NCBI GenBank assembly: GCA_028583605.1
Contig: CM053333.1
Coordinates: forward strand, 24,717,302-24,781,301
Direction: 5' to 3'
DNA length: 64,000 nucleotides
Origin: Dastarcus helophoroides
Taxonomy: Eukaryota; Arthropoda; Insecta; Coleoptera; Bothrideridae
The notes under the pieces are model-generated. The model saw only the letters and a program-made list of their open reading frames with translations, was not told the origin of the DNA and did not search any database. The position numbers and the translations under genes are program-made. Each line of letters begins with the position of its first letter. Position 1 is the first letter of the stretch. Of the stretch, positions 46,801-55,100 are shown piece after piece.

Positions 46801-48071
46801 ACTAATTCCCAAATTTTTGTTAATTCGACTTTTTAAATAGTTCGCTTCTTTTTAAATATTTCAAATTTTTGTTGGAGAATTTCATGTTTTTACTTACGAA
46901 TTCCCAGCAGACATTTTAAAAAGGTGTATTTTTCAGGGTTGAACTGAAAAGTTTCAAAATAACGGCAAAATTTAGAAGAAGTTTTAAGTTTAAAATCTAA
47001 GCAAGGAATTTTGAGAAGGGCACAAATTTTGACTAAAAAATTTAAAGTTATATAAAAAACTTGACTCTTAACACGAAATTTCGAGGAAAAGGTGTGAACA
47101 AGAACAGTTAACATGGCCGTTCGGGCCCCCATGAAATGCGGGCCACGGGGCATTTGCCCCACTATCTCGGCCATGCCTCCTTAAGTTGGAGGCCTCTGGG
47201 GCATGACCGATTTTTTATATGGATAATCCGGCTCCGAGTAAAAAGGCAGAATATTGTTAATTTTTTTTCCAAAAAGTCATAACCGGACAAAACGAGAAAA
47301 TTCGCCAAAAATGTCATCAAATCCAATCGGGCTCTAGTTACTACATAAAAAAAATCTAACCACGCTCTCATGAGGTAAATCATCGTGGAACTGAAGACCA
47401 GATAACGTAGGTGACATTCTATTCCCCAGCAGTTGTAAGTCTTCTTCCCCTTCGACTAAAGATTTTGTTTGTTTTCGGTTGTGAATGTAGTAAAGTGTTT
47501 GATGAATTGGGTCCCATTGAGCCCAAGTAAAAACCCGAACCAGGGAATCGTAAGTGAAACTATCCAAATTTAATTCGCTGACATCAAGTTTAATTTGGTA
47601 TTGAATAATACCTGCAACCATTACTTTAATAACTCATCAAAATAATTCACAAACACATACATTCTTGATGAATCAAAATGAGGAATTTCGCTGGTTGTTT
47701 CTCAGTCAGCAGTGACTGCTTTCTGTATAGAAACTGCACCATAATCTGCTTGCTCCGTTCCATTTGTAAATCACAAATCTGCATCGGCTCGGAATCTAGT
47801 TTAACCAAAAATGGTTTATAAGTGAACGACTGATGATCATTTTCCGTAAATAATTCTTTTAAAACGAACGCTAGATAAGTCTTAGAATGATCCAATGATG
47901 CTTGGATGCAATTACTTAATTTGGTTTCATAAAGTATTTCGAATTTTTCTCGCGCTTCGTTGTAACACCCGATAAAAGTTTTCTCTTCCTGAGATTCCTT
48001 CTTCTGCGACCACGTAAATAAAAGCGTTCCATCTTGTTCTTGACCGATGAGGCGCCAATTCTGAATTTCAT
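13756..48071 (-). CDS. pigeon: pigeon / gamma-secretase activating protein (GSAP) homologue, 5'-incomplete
   Basis: Eleven coding exons join in phase across GT...AG introns to give about 872 residues plus an unseen first exon; human GSAP is about 854. Family matches include FVWAQWD...LYYI (here [20 protein letters not shown]), an [16 protein letters not shown] segment (human VAVYLPGHFFHLLNV), [15 protein letters not shown] (human LPPGFHTLHTILG) and [11 protein letters not shown] (human RLWDHPMS). The C terminus carries [13 protein letters not shown], matching human EFLPLNYFIEILT. The N-terminal part is WD/beta-propeller-like and the C-terminal part is the GSAP-16K type region. GSAP is reported to modulate gamma-secretase cleavage of APP in mammals; fly pigeon is the insect orthologue. 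The last intron (13899-43436) is about 29.5 kb and filled with transposons. Apart from the missing first exon the frame is intact. Confidence 0.93.
13899..14685. other. 3' end of the giant pigeon intron, no discrete element
   Basis: Mostly unique AT-rich intron sequence. A short palindrome (TAATTACGCAAAAGTTGCGTAATTA-like, around 14281-14305) is present. ORFs at 14055-14312 and 14362-14592 on the minus strand lack recognisable domains and splice context. Confidence 0.4.
15030..18060. repeat. GTCGAAATTTCGAG array inside the hAT element
   Basis: The cleanest array in the window: units of roughly 17-21 bases of the form AGTCGAAATTTCGAGAAAAA, first in one orientation then the other. Interspersed conserved modules: TTAGGCAGATGACAGTTA / AGTAGGGTGCGTTCAATA at about 15205-15320 and 15710-15800, and ATCGATGTCCTTTCTACGCC then TTTGTAA near 16495, 17705, 17895 and 18095. 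Phe- or Lys-rich ORFs here (for example 16361-16744, 17045-17431) are translations of the repeat. Confidence 0.9.
18313..18370. repeat. 58-bp near-perfect palindrome
   Basis: CCGTGATTGGTCGATTTCAT plus ATCCACACTA is followed with no spacer by its reverse complement; the single asymmetry is CGATTT versus CAATTT. It lies inside the 14694-19278 hAT element, outside its array. Confidence 0.88.
18722..18837. repeat. 116-bp imperfect foldback
   Basis: Arms of about 55 bases: GAGCGGATTGTCCATATCGC and GAGGCACTCCGCC on the left, GGCGTCGTGCTC and GCGATATGGACATCATATCC on the right, around a TTC centre with several mismatches. It is inside the same hAT element. Confidence 0.8.
19287..20384. other. pigeon intron, mostly unique
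   Basis: Unique, less AT-rich sequence between two hAT insertions. The minus ORF 19224-19529 overlaps the hAT boundary and has no recognisable domain. No splice-competent exon with conserved coding was found. Confidence 0.4.
20393..21434. mobile_element. 1.04-kb non-autonomous hAT, CAGTGGCGGCTGGT ends
   Basis: Inverted termini CAGTGGCGGCTGGT (20393) and ACCAGCCGCCACTG (ending 21434); perfect 8-bp target duplication TTCGTGAC at 20385-20392 and 21435-21442. The same termini bound the 532-bp element at 25826-26357, so two family members are present with largely different interiors. The ORF at 20970-21179 shows no transposase motif. Confidence 0.92.
21443..21709. other. pigeon intron, no feature
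   Basis: Short unique stretch between the 20393 hAT and the next AT-rich array; nothing recognised. Confidence 0.4.
21710..23230. repeat. AT-rich low-complexity array
   Basis: TTTTCAAAATTTTGAC and AAAGTCAAAATTT words switching strand near 22320. It directly abuts the target duplication of the hAT at 23239. No coding signal. Confidence 0.65.
23239..27109. mobile_element. 3.9-kb hAT element, copy 1 (CAGGGGCGGCC ends), with nested hAT
   Basis: Inverted termini CAGGGGCGGCC at 23239 and GGCCGCCCCTG ending 27109; perfect 8-bp duplication GGTAGTAT at 23231-23238 and 27110-27117. The body matches, in reverse orientation, the element at 33291-36659. Most of 23440-25800 is GTCGAAATTT-type array; the right third is unique. 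A 532-bp hAT is nested at 25826-26357; without it the element is about 3.33 kb. No intact transposase. Confidence 0.93.
25826..26357. mobile_element. 532-bp non-autonomous hAT nested in the CAGGGGCGGCC element
   Basis: Termini CAGTGGCGGCTGGTGCTAA and TTAGCACTAGCCGCCACTG; perfect 8-bp duplication ACATATAC at 25818-25825 and 26358-26365. The other copy of the host element has an uninterrupted site (near 34010-34030 in reverse orientation), which confirms the insertion as secondary. Confidence 0.95.
27147..28132. mobile_element. 986-bp DNA element, CACAG...CTGTG ends, copy 1
   Basis: Inverted ends: left CACAGTAGAGATATTGGCTT then ACGCATACAGTAGCGACAAA; right, reverse complemented, CACAATATAGATAGCTTACG then CATACAGTAGCGACAAAAAG. 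The target duplication is 7 bp, GGTTTAG, at 27140-27146 and 28133-28139. The second copy (33119-43374) gives the same boundaries with a different 7-bp duplication, so the ends are secure. Superfamily unassigned. The ORF at 27319-27510 is preserved in both copies but has no recognisable domain. Confidence 0.88.
28353..28552 (+). promoter_or_regulatory. heat-shock-type promoter and short leader, copy 1
   Basis: A perfect four-unit heat-shock element (alternating nGAAn/nTTCn, GGAATATTCTGGAAACTTCG) occupies 28353-28372, with a TATATATAA box at 28388-28396. A G/A-rich leader follows (GTGCGCGAAACGTGAAAGTG), then a GTGAGT donor-like site at 28490 and AATAAA at 28547-28552. The order and leader composition recall hsp70/hsp68 promoters, but no Hsp ORF follows. 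The unit is duplicated at 31794. It may be a promoter carried by a repeat or a decayed retro- or tandem copy. Confidence 0.7.
28553..29099. other. downstream part of heat-shock unit and unique intron
   Basis: Similarity to the second unit continues at least to about 28690 (CAACCCAAAAATTCGTC, AAGACGAATGCAAAATTC, GGTGGTACA landmarks are shared). After that the sequence is unique with no coding signal. Confidence 0.5.
29100..30200. repeat. AT-rich low-complexity array
   Basis: Degenerate TTTTCTCAAAATTTGAC / CGAAATTTC words. ORFs 29161-29502 (+) and 29211-29492 (-) are Phe- and Lys-rich translations of it. Confidence 0.6.
30225..30292. mobile_element. truncated hAT end (CAGGGGTCGCCAAACC)
   Basis: On the minus strand the end reads CAGGGGTCGCCAAACCGCGG followed by CTCGTGAGCCGCATGAGGCT, the look of a widespread class of hAT termini. 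No second end was located, so I treat it as a remnant. A younger MITE inserted into its last bases and flank. Confidence 0.55.
30295..30492. mobile_element. 198-bp hAT MITE, CAGTGGCGTAGCGAG ends
   Basis: Termini CAGTGGCGTAGCGAG and CTCGCTACGCCACTG; perfect 8-bp duplication CCCCTGGC at 30287-30294 and 30493-30500. GC-rich ends around an AT-rich centre, non-coding. The duplicated target includes the end of the older hAT remnant. Confidence 0.95.
30520..30800. repeat. short array with a clean 18-bp tandem unit
   Basis: About five head-to-tail copies of AAATTTCGAGATTAAAGG lie between 30607 and 30708, flanked by more degenerate GTCGAAATTT words. This is the clearest view of a basic monomer for the window-wide array family. 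Confidence 0.85.
30830..31230. repeat. about 400-bp foldback (inverted repeat) element
   Basis: Two arms of nearly 200 bp. Left landmarks GCGTGGCGCCTCCTGATTGG, GGTGTTGACAGCGTTGCC and CTCAGTCAGTGTTGCCAA are mirrored by GGCAACGCTGTCAACACC, CAAGAGGTGCCACGC and similar words on the right, with a centre near 31030. Divergence between arms is moderate. A following segment (31240-31330) contains GCGAAACGTCG. Confidence 0.85.
31231..31793. other. pigeon intron, mixed AT-rich sequence
   Basis: Includes a GCGAAACGTCG-containing segment just after the foldback, AT-rich stretches, and an ACACCCTGTAT motif near 31780 of the kind seen at ends of some insect DNA elements, without a partner end. The ORF 31605-31823 (-) is not credible. 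Confidence 0.4.
31794..31981 (+). promoter_or_regulatory. heat-shock-type promoter and short leader, copy 2
   Basis: A three-unit heat-shock element (AGAATATTCTAGAAG, 31794-31808), TATATAA at 31830-31836, a leader with GTGCGCGAAGGGTGAAAGTG, a GTGAGT donor-like site at 31930 and AATAAA at 31976-31981 appear in the same order and spacing as copy 1. The upstream flank differs from copy 1, so homology starts at about the heat-shock element and continues to around 32070. No Hsp coding sequence follows. Confidence 0.7.
31982..33110. other. pigeon intron with a candidate MITE, otherwise unique
   Basis: Downstream similarity to the first heat-shock unit fades near 32070. A small inverted-repeat element is at 32297-32466. 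The rest is unique AT-rich sequence up to the target duplication of the CACAG element. Confidence 0.45.
32297..32466. mobile_element. 170-bp inverted-repeat MITE candidate
   Basis: AAAGTCGGATCCACACC at the left mirrors GGTGTGGATCCGCTTT at the right (one mismatch over about 16 bp). TA occurs immediately outside both ends, compatible with a Tc1/mariner-type MITE, but TA is weak evidence in this composition. Confidence 0.55.
33291..36659. mobile_element. 3.4-kb hAT element, copy 2 (inverted), nested
   Basis: Termini CAGGGGCGGCC and GGCCGCCCCTG; perfect 8-bp duplication GTTGAGAG at 33283-33290 and 36660-36667. The uninterrupted site is preserved in the CACAG copy at 27147-28132. Inverted relative to 23239-27109 and lacking the 532-bp nested insertion. 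It contains array sequence from about 34040 to 36420 and a long G run near 36518-36531. Confidence 0.95.
40108..40154 (-). ncRNA. hammerhead ribozyme motif, left arm (weakened stem I)
   Basis: On the minus strand: CTGACGA core, stem II GCTC/GAGC, GAAA, a short stem III made from ACATCGATGT, and the GTC cleavage triplet. Stem I pairs GGACTG against CAATGC, with only three of six positions able to pair. It is the mirror image of the copy at 40583-40629. Confidence 0.6.
40583..40629 (+). ncRNA. type I hammerhead ribozyme motif, right arm
   Basis: All core elements are in order: stem I strand GCACTG (40583-40588), CTGACGA (40589-40595), stem II GCTC-AAATGA-GAGC (40596-40609), GAA (40610-40612), stem III A613 to U622 within ACATCGATGT, cleavage triplet GTC (40621-40623), then CAGTGC (40624-40629), which pairs perfectly with the first strand. 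Stem III is very short and self-complementary, as in hammerheads of Penelope-like and retrozyme-type elements that act best as dimers (family knowledge). Activity is untested. Confidence 0.78.
43437..43643 (-). CDS. pigeon: pigeon penultimate coding exon
   Basis: 207 bases with acceptor TTTTAG and donor GAG|GTAAGC at 43436. Encodes [40 protein letters not shown] and [20 protein letters not shown], ending SGSYNKQLR plus one base of a Gly codon. Matches the human GSAP block around LRLPPLIGQKICRLWDHP. Reading through the donor hits a stop 11 codons later (GTEFL), which is intronic. Confidence 0.9.
43702..43916 (-). CDS. pigeon: pigeon coding exon
   Basis: 215 bases; acceptor TTATTTCAG at 43917-43925, donor CAG|GTAGTA at 43701. 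Encodes the [20 protein letters not shown] and [20 protein letters not shown] region, aligning with human GSAP AVFHIMTRILEATNSLFLPL. The preceding intron is 60 bp. Confidence 0.88.
43977..44194 (-). CDS. pigeon: pigeon coding exon
   Basis: 218 bases; acceptor TTTATAG, donor TTTAT|GTAAGA at 43976. Encodes [20 protein letters not shown] through to [13 protein letters not shown]. The last two bases join the T of the next exon to make Ile. The conserved position is in the helical C-terminal half of the protein. Confidence 0.85.
44250..44423 (-). CDS. pigeon: pigeon coding exon (Ser/Pro-rich)
   Basis: 174 bases, phase 0 at both ends; acceptor ATTATAG, donor GTG|GTAGGT at 44249. Encodes [20 protein letters not shown] and onward to RQEHIISVV. 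The [11 protein letters not shown] stretch is a likely disordered, phosphorylatable loop with no clear human counterpart. Confidence 0.82.
44509..44877 (-). CDS. pigeon: pigeon coding exon
   Basis: 369 bases, phase 0 at both ends; acceptor TTGGCAG at 44878-44884, donor CAG|GTACTA at 44508. Encodes [20 protein letters not shown] through [23 protein letters not shown] corresponds to human GSAP IQEFIIASSY. Confidence 0.9.
44937..45244 (-). CDS. pigeon: pigeon coding exon
   Basis: 308 bases; acceptor CTATTTTAG at 45245-45253, donor GAG|GTAATA at 44936. Opens [19 protein letters not shown], the counterpart of human LDYYVAVYLPGHFFHLLNV, and ends [10 protein letters not shown]. The preceding intron is only 50 bp with a weak GTTTTA donor. 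Confidence 0.88.
45295..45454 (-). CDS. pigeon: pigeon coding exon
   Basis: 160 bases; acceptor ATTTCAG at 45455-45461. Encodes [40 protein letters not shown] and [13 protein letters not shown] plus one base. The donor is AAG|GTTTTA at 45294. Phase matches both neighbours. Confidence 0.85.
45622..45786 (-). CDS. pigeon: pigeon coding exon
   Basis: 165 bases, phase 0 at both ends; acceptor TTTTTAG at 45787-45793, donor CAA|GTAAGT at 45621. Encodes [20 protein letters not shown] through [15 protein letters not shown], aligning with human GSAP FEVPLDISL and GSLCVCYSP. Too short and ATG-less to be seen as a free ORF. Confidence 0.9.
45945..47085. repeat. three tandem units of about 398 bp in a pigeon intron
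   Basis: The landmark TCCTTTGACTTTTTT begins at 45956, 46354 and 46751 (spacings 398 and 397), followed each time by the same order of words ending AAATTTTTAAGTTTAAAATC and GGGCACAAATTTT. Units are AT-rich members of the array family; the third is slightly deleted. The intron is 45787-47360. Confidence 0.9.
47086..47360. other. 5' part of the same pigeon intron
   Basis: Contains a GC-rich segment (47108-47215, CGTTCGGGCCCCCATGAAAT and GGCCACGGGGCATTTGCCCC) with the look of a transposon end, but no target duplication or second end was found. The ORF at 46890-47174 spans this and repeat DNA and is not credible. Confidence 0.4.
47361..47611 (-). CDS. pigeon: pigeon coding exon with the WAQWD motif
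   Basis: 251 bases; acceptor GTTGCAG at 47612-47618. Encodes (C)[18 protein letters not shown], then [20 protein letters not shown] and onward to [15 protein letters not shown]...LYYI is the most diagnostic GSAP/pigeon match. The donor is taken as GTG|GTTAGA at 47360, because only a phase 0 end fits the next exon; AGC|GTGGTT three bases earlier is an alternative. Confidence 0.88.
47661..48071 (-). CDS. pigeon: pigeon second coding exon (first one visible)
   Basis: 411 bases; acceptor CAGTTTCAG at 48072-48080, donor GAAT|GTATGT at 47660. Encodes [50 protein letters not shown] and [20 protein letters not shown], matching the N-terminal propeller-like part of human GSAP (ERNGNIIYTY, WVQFLYPHI). 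The frame stays open upstream to 48243 but that part has no family resemblance and no clear start, so an unseen exon further 5' is more likely. Confidence 0.88.
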
Positions 48072-48080
48072 CTGAAACTG

Positions 48081-49140
48081 AACAAATATATTTTTTTAGG
48101 TTGTTAGAAAATTTTAAACGCATGTAGAGAAAAACCGGTTTATTAATTAGTGTAATCGATAGCAATTTTATAATATATTGAAAACGAGGAAAGTTTTGTT
48201 GTGACATCAATTGTTGTGCATAAATTTCCGATGGGAGAAACACATATCATTTAGTGTTTTTTGAATTATTGAGCGAAAGTGTTCTATATGAATATAAATT
48301 TTAGTAAGAAACATATTAATATTAATAACACATAAAATAATATTAATAATAAATGAATGGTTGAAAATATCAATATTATTGCAGCATATTCATGTCTAAC
48401 ATTTTATTAATTTAATATTTTACTACGATTTAATAATAAGACTAATTTTTATATTGGTTGGATATTTACAGTTGTTTTTCAAAAAGTTGTTCCTATATGT
48501 GATATTTTTTTATTTCATAATTTATTTTTAGTTGCATTTTCCAAATTATTGACTCTATTTAAAAATAAATCAAAACGGTGATATTTTTAGAAATATATCA
48601 TTTAATTTATCTTATTCGCGCCAGATGATCGCAATATTTTTAAAAACAAATATTTATTTGGTTTAATCCAGGTTTTCTTAACCTGTCAGTAGTTGTGGAC
48701 CACTTCCAAAGTTTCAGAAACCCCACAGATCCCTTTTTTAATATTTTTGACAGTTCATCATCTCAATGAAAGTTCTAACGACCAAAAAATGCCAATGTGG
48801 CCAAATCTTCTTAGTCGATCTCCACTATATTTTTAACGACTAAATAAAAAACCATCGTAGGCAGCCATGGACTAGTAAAACTCACGCTATAGGCCTCCAT
48901 GGGGTCCAAGTTAACAAACCCTGGCATGTGCGAAATTATGTGGGGGCTAAGGACGCTTAGCTCCTCCATAAGTCGGAGTAGCCCCTCCAAAAATCGGTTT
49001 AGCAAATACAAGAGAAAACTTAGGTCTTATATAAATCTGAGGAGCCCTTTTTGGTAGATAAAAACTGTTCGGGCGAAATAGAGAAATTTAAATTGACTGC
49101 GCCTTCGTATACATGAAAAGAGAGAAAATATATTTTTTTA
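48081..49140. other. pigeon first intron or 5' flank
   Basis: AT-rich unique DNA; the first pigeon exon is probably here or further right but I could not identify it. 48880-49010 holds a more GC-rich stretch (GGCCTCCATGGGGTCCAAG, then CTAAGGACGCTTAGCTCCTC) whose minus-strand ORF (48811-49011) has no recognisable domain. Confidence 0.4.
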
Positions 49141-52100
49141 AAAAATCCAATTTTTATTGAAAATTTCGACTTATTTCGAAAATTTCAACTTATTTGGAAA
49201 ATTTCGACATCTTAAAATATTCACTATTTATACAATGTTCGACTTCCAAAATTTCAACTTTTTTCGAAATTCAAATTGCGCCTTTTTTTTGAAATTTTGA
49301 CCTTTTGATAATTTGAACTTATTTAAAATTGGGGCTCATTTGACTATTTTTTGATTTATTTGGAAACTTTAGTGTTTTTATAATTTTTGTTTCAATTAAA
49401 AATTTTCTTTTTTGGTAATTTTAAATTTTTTATAATTTTTTTTCAATATTTCAAATTTTTTTAAATATTTTCACTTATCTCTAAGTGTTAAAGTTTTTGG
49501 AAAATTTTGACTTTTTCATGTTTAACCTTATTTTTGAAGATGTTGATCTTTTTTGAAATGTCACCTCCAAATTTCAACTTTTTTTGCAAATCTGACTGTT
49601 TTTAAATTAGTTTTTTTAAAACAATCTTTTTTAAAAATTTAAATTTTTTAAAAGTTTCTACTTTTGAAAATAGGGACTCTTGAAATGTTCGATTTTTTTT
49701 TAAATTCGACTCATTTTCCAAATCTGGCTTTTTCTCAAAATATTCGCCTTTCTTTAAGATTTTTATTTAATTTTGAATTTTTTGAAAATGTTGGTACAAA
49801 ATTTTAATTCTTTCTCAAAATTGTGACCTAAAATATTTGATTTTTCCTATAAATTTGATTACGTTGAATGAAATATTGATTTTTGAAAACTTCTACCTTT
49901 TTTTTTTGAAAATGTCCACCTTTGTTTAAACTGTTGATAATTTCTCGACATTTTTCAAAAATATCGACGTTTCGACTCTGCTATAAATTTGATTACGTTG
50001 AAATATTGACTTTTGAAAACTTCTACTTTTGTTTTTTGAAAATTTCCACCCTTGTTCAAACTTTTCACAATTTCTCGACTTTTGTCGAGAAATTGTGAAA
50101 AGTTTTTATATCGTGAAAAATTTTTATATCGACTTTTTTTTTAAATATCGACTTTTTCTCCAAGTTTCGACTCTTATGTAGTGAATTTGACATTTGAAAA
50201 ATTCGATCTTTTTTTGATTTTCACTTTAACGAAAAATTTGATTTTTCTCAAATTTCGATGTTATTAAAATTTTCGAAAATGTTGACCTTTTTTGAAATTC
50301 TATCTCGAAATTTCAACTTTTTTGCAAATCTAACTGTTTTTCAATTCGAAAAAAAAACAATCTTTTTTAAAGATTTGAATTTTTTGAAAGTTTCTACTTT
50401 TGAAAACAGTGACTGTTGAAATGTTCGATTTTTTTTTTAAATTCGACTTGTTTTCCAAATCTCGCTTTTTCTTAAAATATTCGCCTTTCTTTAAGATTTT
50501 GATTTATTTTCGAATTTTTGAAAATTGTGGCACAAAATTTTAATTCTTTCTCAAAATTGTGACCTAAAATTTTTGATTTTTCCTATAAATTTGATTACGT
50601 TAAACTATTAATTTTTGAAAACTTCTCTCGTTTTTTTTTTAAATTTCCACCTTCGTTCAAACTTTTGACAATTTCTCGACGTTTTTCAAAAATATCGACT
50701 TTTTATCGAAGTTTCGATTCTTCTATAAATTTGATTACGTTGAAATATTGACTTTTGAAAAACTTCTATTTTTTTTTGTTGAAAATTTCCACCTTTGTTC
50801 AAACTTTTGACAAGTTTTCGACTTTTTTTTCAAAAATATTGAGTTTTTCTCAAATTTTCGACTCTTATGCAGTGAATTTGATTTATTTGAAAAAGTCGAT
50901 CTTTTCTTGATTTTTATTTTTTTGAAAAATTGGATTTTTCTTAAAATTTCAACACTATTAAAATTCTCGCCTTTTTAAAAATGGTGACCTTTTTTGAAAT
51001 TTTATCTCGAAACTTTTTTGCAAATCTGGCTGGTTTTAAATTCGATTTTTTTAAAACAATTCATTTTAAAAATTTGAATTTTTTGAAAGTTTCTGCTTTT
51101 GAAAACGGTGACTCTTTTCAAATGTTTGATTTTTTGTTAAATTCGACTCATTTCAAAATTTTGGATTTTTCTTAAAATATTCGTCTTTCTTTAAGATTTT
51201 GATTTATTTTCGAATTTTTTGAAAATTTTGGCACAAAATTTTAATTCTTTCTCGAAATTGTTACCTAAAATTTTTGATATTTCCTATAAATTTGATGACG
51301 TTGAAATATTGATTTTTGGAAACTTCTACCCTTTTTTTGTTGAAAATTTCTATCTTTGTCCAAAATTTTTACAATTTTTCGACTTTTTTTCAAAAGTATA
51401 GAATTTTTCTCGAAGTTTCAACTCTTCTATAAGTTTGATTACGTTGAAATATTGACTTTTCAAAACTTCTACCTTTTTTTTGTTGAAAGTGTCCACCTTT
51501 GTTCAAACTTTTGACAATTTTTCGATCTTTTTCCAAAATATCGAGTTTTTCTCGAAATTTCGACTCTTATGTAGTAAATTTGACTTTTATTTGAAAAATT
51601 TGATTTTTTTTTATTTTTATTCGGATTTTCCTCAAAATTACCACATGATTAAAATTTTAGAATTATTTTCAAAATCTTTACTTTTTTTTTAAATTTCGAC
51701 CTTTTGTTATCAAAATTTCGACTTTTTTTCGAAGTTGTAACTTTTTCAAAATTTGATTTTTTTTCAAAATTTCTGCTTTTCTTAAAAATTTTGACTTTTT
51801 GTGTTTTTGTGTTTCAAATTTTTTTTTAAATGTTGAACTTTTTCTAAACTGGATTTTTGTAACTTCGACTTCTGGAAAAATTCGTCTATTCCTGAAAAGT
51901 TTTAATGTTTGTGAAAGGTTTCTTTAAAAGTTTAATTTCAAAAATGTTTTCCGAAAATCTGAAAGAGAAAAATTTCAAAATCCAGTTTAAGATGAAAATG
52001 TCATTAAAATGAAAAATTTAGGAATTTTTCTTACAATTTTAAATTGCCGTTTTGTTAAAATTCTGAATTTTTTTTTTTTTGAATTTCGAGTTTTAATTCG

Positions 52101-52150
52101 AAATTTTAAAAAAGAAATTTCAAATTTAGAGACAGTTTTACAGTTTTGAA
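49140..52150. repeat. tandem array, about 700-740-bp unit, roughly 3.5 copies
   Basis: The landmark GCAAATCT recurs at 49586, 50324 and 51020 (spacings 738 and 696) within a conserved order of words: GAAAATATTCGCCTTTCTTT-like, then AAATTTTAATTCTTTCTC, then CTATAAATTTGATTACGTTG. The last word is itself duplicated about 130 bp apart inside each unit. AT-rich throughout, non-coding. Confidence 0.85.
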
Positions 52151-52169
52151 AAATTCTAAGTTTTGAGTC

Positions 52170-55100
52170 AATCAAAACATAATATTATTTTACCTATGGT
52201 CCTTAAAGAGCACATCCGTGACTTTTAGAGAATTTTTCATGGCTAAACAATTGAAATACTGATGAACTCTTAAAGGCCCAACGTTTTAGCTCAAAATTAT
52301 TTTAATCAGGATTCTCCATAAGAACATTTGCGAATTTCAGAGATTTTAGGGGGTAAAGCAACCCCCAGATGAACCAATAAATAACCAAGTTTTTAACATA
52401 ACATTATTTTGCCAGTGATTCTCCAAGAAGAGAAAGTTTCGTGGCAAAACAAATGAAATATTGATCAACTACCAAATGTAGTTTTAGCTTAAAATGATTT
52501 TGATCAGGATACTCCATAAGAACATTTGCAAATTTAAGAGAAAATTTCTTTGGAAAACAACTGCAATACTGATGAACCACTAAATACTCAAATTTTTAAC
52601 ATCATATTATTTTGATCAGGATCCTCCATGAGAATACTTGCGAATGTAAGAGAAGATTTCTTGTTGAAACAACTGCAATACGGATAAACTATTAAATACT
52701 GAACTTTTTACCATAATATTATTTTCTCTGTGGTCCTCCAAGAGCACATTTGTGAATTTTAGAGAATTTTTCGTGGACAAACAATTGAAATACTGATGAA
52801 CTATTAAAAGCCCAACGTTTTAGCTCAAAATTATTTTGATCAGGTTCCTCCATAAGAACATGTACGAATTTTAGTGATTTCAGAATGTTAAGCAACTCCC
52901 AAATAAATCACTAAATATCCAAGTTTTTAACATAACATTATTTTGTCAGCGATTCTTCAAGAAGAGAAAGTTTGGTGAAATATTGATAAACTATCAAATG
53001 TCCAAGTTTTCGCTCAAAATTATTTCGGTCAGGATACTCCATAAGAACATTTGCGAATTTCAGAGATTTTAGGGGGTAAAGCAACCCCCAGATGAACCAA
53101 TAAATAACCAAGTTTTTAACATAACATTATTTTGCCAGTGATTCTCCAAGAAGAGAAAGTTTCGTGGCAAAACAAATGAAATATTGATCAACTACCAAAT
53201 GTTTAAGTTTTAGCTTAAAATGATTTTGATCAGGATACTCCATAAGAACATTTGCAAATTTAAGAGAAAATTTCTTTGGAAAACAACTGCAATACTGATG
53301 AACCACTAAATACTCAAATTTTTAACATCATATTATTTTGATCAGGATCCTCCATGAGAATATTTGCGAATGTAAGAGAAGATTTCTTGTTGAAACAACT
53401 GCAATACTGATAAACTATTAAATACTGAACTTTTTAACACAATATTATTTTCTCTGTGGTCCTCCAAGAGCACATTTGTGAATTTTAGAGAATTTTTCGT
53501 GGACAAACAATTGAAATACTGATGAACTATTAAAAGCCCAACGTTTTAGCTCAAAATTATTTTGATCAGGTTCCTCCATAAGAACATGTGCGAATTTTAG
53601 AGATTTCAGAATGTTAAGCAACTCGCAAATGAATCACTAAATATCCAAGTTTTTAGCATAACATTATTTTGTCAGCGATTCTCCAAGAAGAGAAAGTTTG
53701 GTGAAATATTGATAAACTACCAAATGTCCAAGTTTTCGCTCAAAATTATTTTGGTCAGGATACTTCATAAGAACATTTGCAAATTTAAGAGAAAATTTCT
53801 TTGGAAAACAATTGCAATAGTGATGAACAAACAACTAAATACTCAAATTTTTAACATCATATTATTTTGATCAGGATCCTCCATGAGAACATTTGCGAAT
53901 GTAAGAGAAGATTTCTTGGGAAAACAACTGCAATACTAATGAACTATCAAGTACTCAACTTTTTAACACAATATTAATTTGTCTGTGGTCCTCCAAGAGC
54001 ACATTTGTGAATTTTAGAGAATTTTTCGTGGCCAAACAATTGAAATACTGATGAAGTATTAAAAACCCAACGTTTTAGCTCAAAATTATTTTGATCAGGA
54101 TCCTCCATAAGAACATTTGCGAATTTTAGAGATTTCAGAGGGTAAAGCAACCCCCAAATGAACCACTAAATATCCAAGTTTTTAACATAACATTATTTTG
54201 TCAGTGATACTCCAAGAAGAGAAATTTTCGTGACAAAACAAATGAAATATTGATCAACTACCAAATGTCCAAGTTTCAGCTCAATATTATCTTGATCAGG
54301 ATACTCCATGTGAACATTTACAAATTTAAGAGAAAATTTCTTGGGAAAGCAACTGTAATACTGATGAACCACCAAATAGTCAACTTTTTAACGTAATATT
54401 ATTTTGCCTGTGATCCTCCAAGAGAAAATTTATGAATTTTAGAGAATTTTTCGTGGCCACACACTTAAAATAGTGATAAACTACCAAATACTCAAATTTT
54501 TAACATAATATTATTTTGCCTATGATCCTCCAAGAGCACATTTGTGTATTTTAGAGAATTTCTCGTGCCCAAACAATCGAAATACTGATGAACTATTAAA
54601 AGCCTAACGTATTAGCTCAAAATTATTTTGATCAGGATCCTTCATAAGAACATTTGCGAGTTTTAGAGATTTAAGGGGGTAAAGCAACCCCCAGATGAAC
54701 CACTAAATATCAAAGTTTTTAACATAACATTATTTTGCCAGTGATTCTCCAAGAAGAGAAAGTTTCGTGGCAAAACAAATGAAATATTGATCAACTACCA
54801 AATGGCCAAGTTTTAATTCAAAATTATTTTGATCAGGATACTTCGGGAGAATATTTGTAAATTTAAGAGAAGATTTCTTGGGAAAACAACTGCAATACTG
54901 ATGAATCACCAAATACCAAATTTTTTAATACAAGATTATTTTGCTTTTGATGGTCCAAAAGGCATTTGTGAATTTTAGAGAATTTTTCGTGACCAAACAA
55001 TTGAAATACTGATGAACTATTAAAAGCCCAACGTTTTAGCTCAAAATTATTTTGATCAGGTTCCTCCATAAGAACATGTGCGAATTTTAGAGATTTCAGA

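Noticed and set aside
48072..48243. In-frame 5' extension of the pigeon exon as the N terminus
   Set aside because: A strong acceptor lies at 48072, the extension lacks family similarity, and its only ATG (near 48207) is not in a convincing setting.
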